DNA from: an uncultured Actinomycetes bacterium | GTDB taxonomy: Bacteria; Actinomycetota; Acidimicrobiia; Acidimicrobiales; RAAP-2 | Reading direction: 5' to 3' | DNA length: 5,482 bases | NCBI GenBank assembly: GCA_903826715.1 | Contig: CAIKFN010000023.1 | Location: 1 to 5,482, forward strand | In this document: positions 1 through 5,482 of the stretch, one piece after another | Position numbering within the stretch: the stretch's first letter is position 1 | Layout of the letters: the number at the start of each line of letters is the position of its first letter | The notes under the pieces: model-generated | The model's input: only the letters and a program-made list of their open reading frames with translations | Database searches by the model: none | What the model was told of the DNA's origin: nothing | Translations under genes and position numbers: made by a program

Positions 1-1292
1 ACGATTGTGATCAGCGCAATGGCTGGACCGTTCTGCTCAATAGCTGCTTCTAGGACTGCAAACTTTGCGTAGAAACCCGTTGTTCCTGGCGCACCAAGTT
101 GTGACAGGAGCAAAATGACAAACGCCCCCGCCAGGAGAGGCTGGCGGCGTGCGAGACCCTTGTATGCAGATGTTCCGAGCCCCTTGTACGCCGATACGTC
201 GTGATTGTCATCTGCGAGTCCACCTACGACGGAAACCACCGCGAATGAGCCAATTACCGCCGGTACATAGGACATTAGGTAGAACAATGTTCCACCAATT
301 CCGCGTGCAGTCCCCGCCCAAATTCCAAGCAGAATGAATGCAGTGTGGTTGATTGATGAATACGCCAGCATCCGCTTTACGTTGCGCTGAATAAGACCAA
401 GCGATGCACCAAGCACCGCAGAGAGTGCAATGAACGCCCAGAGAATTGGACGCCAGGTATCTAGTTGCGTTCCTAGTGCAGAAATCATTACTCGAATGAA
501 TGCTGCGAATGCGCCAACTTTGACAATGCTCGCCATGAATCCAGTTACCGGAGATGGTGCACCCTCATAAACGTCAGGCGACCATAGGTGGAACGGAACG
601 GCAGCGACCTTGAAACCGAATCCCACCAGCAACAGACCGCCGCCGGCGTAGAGAAGGCCAGGGTGCAGCAGAATATTTGATCCGAGGAAGTACGAGATTG
701 ACGAAAGGTTTGTAGTCCCGGTTGCACCGTAAACCAGCGCTGCGCCATAAATGAAGAGTGCCGATGCAAACCCACCCAGCAAGAAGTACTTGAGAGCTGC
801 TTCTTGTCCCTTTGCGCGGTGACGATCAAAGGCAACGAGAACGTAGAGACCAATTGAGAGGATTTCAAGGCCAAGGAAAATAACAATCAAGTCATTGGCC
901 TGTGTCATGAGAACTGCACCCGTGGTTGAAGCTAGAGCGAGCATGTGGAACTCTGCTCCAGTCAATTTTTCACGTAGTGACCAGTCGTGTGCAACGAACG
1001 TTGACAGGATCAGACCAATTGCAATAATTCCAGTTGAAACAACTGAGAACCCATCAAGGACTATGGCATTAGCAATAGTTGTGCTGGCACCATGATTGGC
1101 AACCTGCGACCACTGCACGAATGTAACAACAAGAACTGCAGCACCAGTGAGCACCGTCACAAACGAAGCAACCTGAGTACTTATCTTCTTGCCCATGAGT
1201 GCAGTTGCAAAAAGTAGTCCCACCGAGCTCACCAGCAGCAAGATGGCGGGAAGAATTGCTAGGTAGTGAATTGTTGGAATAGCTATTTTCAC
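1..1292 (-). CDS. nuoN: NADH-quinone oxidoreductase subunit N, 3' end cut by window edge
   Basis: NuoN is an antiporter-like proton-channel subunit of the complex I membrane arm. I translated 430 uninterrupted codons from a GTG at 1292 to the window edge. Family signatures are clear: residues 139-150 contain FLGLEILSIGLY, 224-235 GFGFKVAAVPFH, 238-250 SPDVYEGAPSPVT and 303-313 RNVKRMLAYSS. Residues matching the E. coli proton path are E143 (TM5), K228 (TM7), K258 (TM8) and K410 (TM12). About 12 of the usual 14 helices are visible. By comparison with the 485-residue E. coli protein, some 70 C-terminal residues are missing. The GTG start overlaps the nuoM TGA by 4 nt and has an AGGAG 7 nt upstream; the next in-frame ATG (1194-1196, codon 33) would remove TM1. 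Odd feature: a tandem octapeptide duplication at residues 367-382. The identity is very secure. Confidence 0.96.
   Translation of the reverse strand, partial: MKIAIPTIHYLAILPAILLLVSSVGLLFATALMGKKISTQVASFVTVLTGAAVLVVTFVQWSQVANHGASTTIANAIVLDGFSVVSTGIIAIGLILSTFVAHDWSLREKLTGAEFHMLALASTTGAVLMTQANDLIVIFLGLEILSIGLYVLVAFDRHRAKGQEAALKYFLLGGFASALFIYGAALVYGATGTTNLSSISYFLGSNILLHPGLLYAGGGLLLVGFGFKVAAVPFHLWSPDVYEGAPSPVTGFMASIVKVGAFAAFIRVMISALGTQLDTWRPILWAFIALSAVLGASLGLIQRNVKRMLAYSSINHTAFILLGIWAGTARGIGGTLFYLMSYVPAVIGSFAVVSVVGGLADDNHDVSAYKGLGTSAYKGLARRQPLLAGAFVILLLSQLGAPGTTGFYAKFAVLEAAIEQNGPAIALITI
147..194 (-). repeat. Imperfect tandem 24-bp duplication inside nuoN
   Basis: Two adjacent 24-nt units in the nuoN reading frame encode SAYKGLGT (171-194, residues 367-374) and SAYKGLAR (147-170, residues 375-382). 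By eye 17 of 24 bases match, and 15 of the first 18. The mismatches within the shared six residues are all third-codon positions. The repeat sits in the hydrophilic loop before TM12, where NuoN proteins normally have a single Y(K/R)GLARR-like segment, so an in-frame 8-codon duplication is the simplest reading. The synonymous differences suggest it is not recent. Confidence 0.8.
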
Positions 1293-2788
1293 TTGTTCAC
1301 TCCTGATGGCGCAACGTGCTCAATTATTTGCTGCACGGATGGAGTTATTTTTTCGAGTGCTATGTGTGGGTACACACCAATAAGCACTACGAGCAAAACA
1401 ATCGGTGCGAGCACCCAGCGCTCATGGTTAGTGGCGTCAGTTATTTTTGCGTTGTCACCCACTGCTTCACCGTGGAATACGCGCTGATACAGCCATAGAA
1501 GATAGAGAGCTGCAGTAATAACACCAAGTGATGCAAAGACTCCCCACCAAGCGTGCGTGGCGAATGTTCCAAGCAGAATCAAGAATTCACCAACGAATCC
1601 AGCGAGCCCTGGTAGTCCCACTGACGCCATCATGAGAACAGTAAAGAGTGCAGCGAGCACCGGTGCTGGTCCCTGAAGCCCAGTTATGTCCTTAAGCAAA
1701 ATGCTTCCGCGACGCTTCTGAATGAAATCAATTACGAGGAAGAAACCAATGGTGATGATCCCGTGGTTGAACATCATCAGCACTGCACCAGAGGTGGCAA
1801 TTGTTGAGCCCGTCATAATTCCAAGCGTGATGAACCCCATTTGACCGAGAGATGAGTACGCCACTAAGCGCTTTAGATCCGGAGTGACGCACGCGAGTGC
1901 CGCGCCATACAAAATTCCAATGACTGCAAGCGTCATTACGTAAGGGCGAACCGACGCGAGTGACAACGGTAGGAGCGCAACGGCGAAACGTAGAAGTCCA
2001 TAAGAACCAAGCTTTGCGAGCAACGCTGAGAGCTCGATTGATCCAGCAGTCGGTGCCTCTGCATAGGCCAGTGGCGACCAGGTATGCAGTGGCCAAATTG
2101 GTGACTTCACTGCGAAGGCAATTGCAAACGCGAGGAAGAGCCACACTGCGGTTGAGTGCGACATTGTTGTTGTTGAAAGTGCCCCGTACGCAAACGTCAG
2201 TGCCGTTCCGGTTTGGTGTTGGTGCGCAAAGCCTAAGTACAAAATTCCAATAAAGAGGAAGGCGGAACCTACGAAGGTGTAGATGAAGAACTTCAGGGCA
2301 GCATTCGCACGCTCTTTGCCGCCCCACTGCGAAATAATGAAGAAGCACGGAATAAGAGTGAGTTCAAAGAAGATAAAGAATTCCATCACGTCGTGAGCAA
2401 GGAAGCTACCCATTGTGAACGAGGTCAATACCAGCATCCATGAAACAAATGCAGGCTCACTTCGACGTTCGCGAGAACCCAGCAGTGCGAGTAGAACCAC
2501 GATTGCCGTGAGCATCACCATCATGAGCGAGATCCCGTCAAGTGCCACGTCGTAGGCGAGCCCTAGCGGAGCAGAGATGACGTGTCGTGTTGCAAAGTCA
2601 AACGTTGCCGCACCAGTGATGTGGTTGTTGTAGGTAATCCACACTACGAATGCGATACCTACTTCAACGACAGATGCCGCAACGGCAGCAATGTAAGAAC
2701 GTCCTGGAACTTTTCTTGTGAGCATTGATCCAATTGCACCAAGCAATGGAACAAGTATGAGAGCACTGAGTAGGAATGATGAATGCAT
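1289..2788 (-). CDS. nuoM: NADH-quinone oxidoreductase subunit M
   Basis: NuoM is the middle antiporter-like proton channel of the complex I membrane arm, between NuoL and NuoN. It is a 499-residue, 14-helix hydrophobic protein, close to the roughly 500 residues usual for the family. Conserved features are FFELTLIP with E142 (TM5), AFAVKSPIWPLHTW with K228 and H235 (TM7), EAPTAGS at 244-250 followed by K259 (TM8), DLKRLVAYSS with K306, NHG with H342, and GLAGFVGEF with E401 in TM12. A TM12 glutamate rather than lysine is the hallmark separating NuoM from NuoL and NuoN. The ATG follows the nuoL stop by 2 nt and has an AGGAAGGG 10 nt upstream. The 3' end overlaps nuoN by 4 nt. Two positions differ from the usual motif: WLPDAH reads WSPLAY (237-242), and the TM11-region His is Gln316. 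Confidence 0.98.
   Translation of the reverse strand: MHSSFLLSALILVPLLGAIGSMLTRKVPGRSYIAAVAASVVEVGIAFVVWITYNNHITGAATFDFATRHVISAPLGLAYDVALDGISLMMVMLTAIVVLLALLGSRERRSEPAFVSWMLVLTSFTMGSFLAHDVMEFFIFFELTLIPCFFIISQWGGKERANAALKFFIYTFVGSAFLFIGILYLGFAHQHQTGTALTFAYGALSTTTMSHSTAVWLFLAFAIAFAVKSPIWPLHTWSPLAYAEAPTAGSIELSALLAKLGSYGLLRFAVALLPLSLASVRPYVMTLAVIGILYGAALACVTPDLKRLVAYSSLGQMGFITLGIMTGSTIATSGAVLMMFNHGIITIGFFLVIDFIQKRRGSILLKDITGLQGPAPVLAALFTVLMMASVGLPGLAGFVGEFLILLGTFATHAWWGVFASLGVITAALYLLWLYQRVFHGEAVGDNAKITDATNHERWVLAPIVLLVVLIGVYPHIALEKITPSVQQIIEHVAPSGVNK
1300..1304 (-). promoter_or_regulatory. Ribosome-binding site deciding the nuoN GTG start
   Basis: The minus strand reads AGGAG, then 7 nt, then GTG at 1290-1292. 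The site lies within the last codons of nuoM, whose TGA shares bases with the GTG (GTGA, 1289-1292). This supports GTG as the true start and implies translational coupling of nuoM and nuoN. Confidence 0.8.
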
Positions 2789-2790
2789 TT

Positions 2791-4662
2791 CTAGCCAGCC
2801 CTTCCTACGAGATAGACAACAATCACGCTTAGCCCCAAGGTCATTGCGAGTGCGTAGTGGCGGACAAATCCGGACTGCGTTTTACTCACACCTTGGGCAC
2901 TATTTCGTACGCTGGCAGCGACCGCTGTAACGGCGCCGTCAATAATCTTTGGCTCAACCACTTCACCTGCAAATTTTGAAACTCGAGTGAGCGGACGCCC
3001 AATTGTTGTGTCGTAGAAATCATCCCAACGCCATACGTGCTCAAAGAATGATGATTCGTAGCGAGTTGACTGCGTTCTGGTCTTCCAGATACTGAAGGCT
3101 GCAATGAGACCGATGAGTGCAACTATGACGTCAACGAGTGCGAGAACGATTTGGCCCACTGTTCCCGTGGTAACCACCGATGGGATATAGCCAAATGTGG
3201 GATCAAGGAATCCAGCGAGTGAGCTGTGATGTATCCAAGGCAGATCAATTACACCACCAAGAACACTGAGCGCGGAAAGGATGACTAGTGGCAGCGTCAT
3301 AACCCAAGGTGATTCGTGAGGGTCATGTCCTTGCGTTACTGCCCTAAAGCGTTCAGTGCCACGGAATGTAAGTACAAACAGTCGACTCATGTAATACGCC
3401 GTGAGCAGAGCTGTAAGAACACCGAGTGCCCAGAGGATTTTTGAGTAGCCGTATACGTTCGCCAGCACATCACCTTTCGCCCAGAATCCAGCGAATGGAG
3501 GAATTCCAGAAATAGTTAGCCAACCAATGAGAAAGGTAGGGAACGTAAGTGGAAGATACTTCTGTAGTCCACCCATCTTTTGCATGTCTTGCTCCCCGTT
3601 CAGTGCATGGATTACCGAACCTGATCCCAAGAAGAGCAGTGCCTTGAAGAATGCGTGAGCAATCATCAAGAAAATTGCGGCTGAGTAGGCACCCGCACCA
3701 ACGGCCATGACCATGTAGCCGATTTGAGAAACAGTTGAAAAGGCCAGAACTTTTTTAATGTCTTTTTGCGAAGTAGCAATTGTCGCAGCTACAAACGCAG
3801 TCACCCCGCCAATTATTGCGATCGTTGTGCGTCCCGGAACCGACAACGCGAGAACTGGCGCCATGCGACAGAGTAGATACACACCAGCGGTAACCATTGT
3901 GGCGGCGTGGATTAGTGCAGAGACCGGAGTTGGACCTTCCATTGCGTCAGGTAGCCAGTTGAAGAGTGGAATTTGAGCACTCTTACCCGTAGCCGCAAGT
4001 AGTAGTGACAAGACAATCAATGTGGCAATGGTTGGAGTCAACACACCAGCACCAGCGAAAATTGAAATGTAGTTAAGAGTGTGTAGGTGTGAGAACAAGA
4101 AGAACATTGCAATGAGGAGTCCAAAGTCTCCAACGCGGTTGTAGACAAATGCTTTTTTGCCCGCGCTTGCTGCGCTGTCGCGATCAAAGTAGTAGCTCAC
4201 TAACCAGTAGGAACATGCCCCCACGCCTTCCCACCCAACGAAGGTGAGGACGAGGTTGTTTGCGAGTACTAAGACCAGCATTGAGAACACGAAAAGGTTG
4301 AGGTACAAGAAGAATTTCCTGAAGTCCTTTTCACCGTGCATGTAGCCCGTTGAATACAAGTGAATCAATGTAGAGATTCCAGTTACAAAGAGGCACATGG
4401 TTATCGAGAGTGGGTCGACCAAGAGAGCCGCTGGAACGTGAAGTGATCCGACGCTGATCCAAGAGAACAGGTTTACTGTGACTTCACGCCCGGAGTGACC
4501 GAGCAGCATAAAGAACGTAATAACTGTCGAAACAAAACTCAGGCCCACTGCGCTGGTGCCAGCAATACCAATCTGCTTTTCGCTGAGTGAGCGACCGTTA
4601 ATTAAAACGAATAAAAACCCCACGAGTGGAAAAAGGACAATGAGAGTAGCGAACTTTGCCAT
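2791..4662 (-). CDS. nuoL: NADH-quinone oxidoreductase subunit L
   Basis: NuoL is the distal antiporter-like proton channel of complex I. It carries the long lateral amphipathic helix that runs along the membrane arm. The protein has 623 residues (E. coli: 613), consistent with the full 16-helix form. Visible signatures are VGWEGVGACSYWL with E145 (TM5), NRVGDFG with D179, TGKSAQIPLFNWLPDAMEGP with K227 (TM7), PVSALIHAATMVTAGVYL with H252 (TM8), STVSQIGYM at 309-317, IAHAFFKALLFL with H336 and K340, and GFWAKGD with K396 and D398 (TM12). Residues about 535-600 are charged and amphipathic, matching the lateral helix, and 601-618 form the last membrane anchor. The ATG is 2 nt after the nuoK TAG and is preceded by AAGGGG. 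No key residue is missing. Confidence 0.98.
   Translation of the reverse strand: MAKFATLIVLFPLVGFLFVLINGRSLSEKQIGIAGTSAVGLSFVSTVITFFMLLGHSGREVTVNLFSWISVGSLHVPAALLVDPLSITMCLFVTGISTLIHLYSTGYMHGEKDFRKFFLYLNLFVFSMLVLVLANNLVLTFVGWEGVGACSYWLVSYYFDRDSAASAGKKAFVYNRVGDFGLLIAMFFLFSHLHTLNYISIFAGAGVLTPTIATLIVLSLLLAATGKSAQIPLFNWLPDAMEGPTPVSALIHAATMVTAGVYLLCRMAPVLALSVPGRTTIAIIGGVTAFVAATIATSQKDIKKVLAFSTVSQIGYMVMAVGAGAYSAAIFLMIAHAFFKALLFLGSGSVIHALNGEQDMQKMGGLQKYLPLTFPTFLIGWLTISGIPPFAGFWAKGDVLANVYGYSKILWALGVLTALLTAYYMSRLFVLTFRGTERFRAVTQGHDPHESPWVMTLPLVILSALSVLGGVIDLPWIHHSSLAGFLDPTFGYIPSVVTTGTVGQIVLALVDVIVALIGLIAAFSIWKTRTQSTRYESSFFEHVWRWDDFYDTTIGRPLTRVSKFAGEVVEPKIIDGAVTAVAASVRNSAQGVSKTQSGFVRHYALAMTLGLSVIVVYLVGRAG
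2799..2806 (-). promoter_or_regulatory. Ribosome-binding site of nuoM
   Basis: The minus strand reads AGGAAGGG ending 10 nt before the nuoM ATG (2786-2788). The spacing is on the long side. The site lies in the final codons of nuoL (Val-Gly-Arg-Ala region), so ribosomes ending nuoL clear it just before nuoM begins. Confidence 0.65.
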
Positions 4663-4664
4663 AG

Positions 4665-4970
4665 CTACCCCTTCATCTCTGAGAGTTCATCAACTGATGT
4701 TGAAGTTCGACGTCTAAATATCGCGACCACAATTCCGAGGCCAACCGTAACTTCAGCAGCCGCCACAACCATGACGAAGAACACAGTTGCCTGGCCACCA
4801 ATGTCGCTCATGGTCCTGGCGAACGTGACAAAGGTGAGGTTCACTGCATTGAGCATGAGCTCTAGGCACATGAACATAATGAGCGCACTACGACGAGTGA
4901 GGAGTCCAAAGGCTCCTACGCCAAAAAGAATGGCGGCGAGAATGAGGTACCAAGCGGCGGGAACGTTCAT
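4665..4970 (-). CDS. nuoK: NADH-quinone oxidoreductase subunit K
   Basis: NuoK is a small three-helix membrane subunit (MrpC/ND4L family) that forms part of the proton pathway next to NuoJ and NuoN. It has 101 residues, against 100 in E. coli. Helices fall at about 5-24, 28-50 and 60-85. The two membrane glutamates known to be important in E. coli (E36 and E72) are present as E37, in MCLELMLNAVNL, and E73, in VVAAAEVTVGLGI. The C-terminal tail is short, charged and cytoplasmic (RRR at 86-88). The ATG overlaps the nuoJ TGA by 4 nt (ATGA). Its upstream sequence has only a weak GAGAG at 4977-4981, so initiation probably relies on coupling to nuoJ. Identity and start are secure. Confidence 0.98.
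   Translation of the reverse strand: MNVPAAWYLILAAILFGVGAFGLLTRRSALIMFMCLELMLNAVNLTFVTFARTMSDIGGQATVFFVMVVAAAEVTVGLGIVVAIFRRRTSTSVDELSEMKG
4668..4673 (-). promoter_or_regulatory. Ribosome-binding site of nuoL
   Basis: The minus strand reads AAGGGG, then 5 nt including the nuoK TAG, then the nuoL ATG (4660-4662). The site is embedded in the last sense codons of nuoK, which suggests coupled translation. Confidence 0.65.
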
Positions 4971-5482
4971 GACTCACTCTCATCACTCGTACGCTCACGA
5001 CGTGCCAGAAGCACTGCGCCGACCACAGCAATAATTAGAAGTGCTGCAGTCGCTTCGAAGGCAAAAATGTAGGTCGTAAAGACAGCCGTTCCCAGTTGCT
5101 GAACATTGCCTGATCCTGGAGCAAGCGCTACCCCACCGGTTGACACTGACATTGCGCCAGTTACCCAGTGTGCGCGGGCCATCAGCACAATAAGACCACC
5201 AACAGTGATAACAACACCTGCTCCAGCAAAGACTCGTTGTCCAACGAGTGGATCAACGCGCACCGTGTCATTACGGTCAACGCCAAGGAACATGATTACG
5301 AACAAGAACAAAACAACAATTGCTCCGGCGTACACAATGATTTGTACTGCCGCCAAGAAGTCAGCCGATTGAGCAATAAAAGCAACAGCAACTCCGAACA
5401 GCGTCATGATGAGACTTAGCGCACTGTGCACTGGATTCTTCATTACAAGAACTCCGAATGCACCAACGAGAGTAAGTAGTGC
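4967..5482 (-). CDS. nuoJ: NADH-quinone oxidoreductase subunit J, 5' end beyond window
   Basis: NuoJ is the five-helix ND6-like subunit of the complex I membrane arm. Its third helix carries the flexible pi-bulge region linked to coupling of quinone chemistry to proton pumping. An ATG exists at 5441-5443, but the frame stays open upstream to the window edge (13 more codons, 5444-5482) and encodes a hydrophobic segment ending GAFGVLV that completes TM1. The NPVH motif just after that ATG normally lies about 24 residues into the protein, so the true start is probably a few codons outside the window. Counting from that internal ATG, TM3 contains VQIIVYAGAIVVLFLF (33-48) and TM5 contains FEATAALLIIAVVGAVLLARR (129-149, in pieces). 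The TM3 Glu of E. coli (E55) is Gln here; I recall Gln there in other NuoJ proteins. The TGA overlaps the nuoK start. Confidence 0.95.
   Translation of the reverse strand, partial: ALLTLVGAFGVLVMKNPVHSALSLIMTLFGVAVAFIAQSADFLAAVQIIVYAGAIVVLFLFVIMFLGVDRNDTVRVDPLVGQRVFAGAGVVITVGGLIVLMARAHWVTGAMSVSTGGVALAPGSGNVQQLGTAVFTTYIFAFEATAALLIIAVVGAVLLARRERTSDESES

Noticed and set aside
545..886. A 113-codon open frame on the minus strand
   Set aside because: It overlaps nuoN in another frame. The nuoN frame through this stretch encodes the conserved TM5-TM8 core, so the alternative is a shadow.
1194..1196. In-frame ATG as a possible nuoN start
   Set aside because: It would delete the first transmembrane helix and leave about 96 nt of intergenic space in an operon with no gaps. 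The GTG at 1292 has a good ribosome-binding site.
1960..2253. A 97-codon plus-strand open frame antisense to nuoM
   Set aside because: It is Arg-rich and low in complexity, with no convincing start context, and is fully opposite a conserved gene.
1728..2348. A 206-codon open frame on the minus strand inside nuoM
   Set aside because: It lies out of frame within the clearly coding nuoM. Its translation is rich in Cys, Arg, Trp and His with no recognisable domain, as expected for a frame-shifted shadow of a membrane-protein gene.
2775..2815. Possible promoter or terminator at the nuoL/nuoM junction
   Set aside because: Only 2 nt separate the genes. No T-tract, hairpin or convincing -35/-10 pair was visible that is not explained by coding sequence.
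1..5482. Novel defence, mobile or regulatory system
   Set aside because: Every base except two 2-nt gaps is accounted for by five well-known complex I genes in canonical order. I saw no inverted repeats, transposase, CRISPR-like array or foreign-looking insert.

Overview
The window is an internal slice of a respiratory complex I (proton-pumping NADH:quinone oxidoreductase, NDH-1) operon. Everything lies on the minus strand, so transcription runs from the high coordinates to the low ones. In that direction the order is nuoJ (5' end beyond the window), nuoK, nuoL, nuoM and nuoN (3' end beyond the window). This is the canonical order for the membrane-arm end of the 14-gene bacterial nuo operon. 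All five products are multi-helix inner-membrane proteins. No gene for the peripheral NADH/Fe-S arm (nuoA-G, nuoI) or for nuoH is present.

Layout: nuoJ 4967-5482 (partial), nuoK 4665-4970, nuoL 2791-4662, nuoM 1289-2788, nuoN 1-1292 (partial). Junctions are extremely tight: a 4-nt ATGA overlap at J/K, 2-nt gaps at K/L and L/M, and a 4-nt GTGA overlap at M/N. There is no non-coding stretch longer than 2 nt, so no internal promoter, terminator or RNA gene is expected, and I saw none. Ribosome-binding sequences lie inside the end of each preceding gene.

Function: NuoL, NuoM and NuoN are the three antiporter-like (Mrp-related) proton-channel subunits. NuoJ and NuoK form part of the fourth proton pathway and the link towards NuoH and the quinone site. 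The charged residues known to matter in the E. coli proteins are present where visible: Glu in TM5 and Lys in TM7 and TM8 (or equivalents) of L, M and N; Lys, Glu and Lys in TM12 of L, M and N; and two Glu in NuoK. The genes look intact and functional.

Organism: a bacterium with G+C near one half by eye. Gene order and the NuoJ, NuoL and NuoN sequences are compatible with a high-GC Gram-positive relative such as Acidimicrobiia. NuoM does not have the actinomycete-type TM8 motif I recall from Streptomyces and Mycobacterium. The assignment is a weak inference; a database search of NuoL or NuoM would settle it.

I did not find a previously undescribed system. The most distinctive local feature is a short tandem duplication of eight codons inside nuoN (147-194). 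Lesser points are unusual substitutions in NuoM and a strand-oriented hexamer bias.
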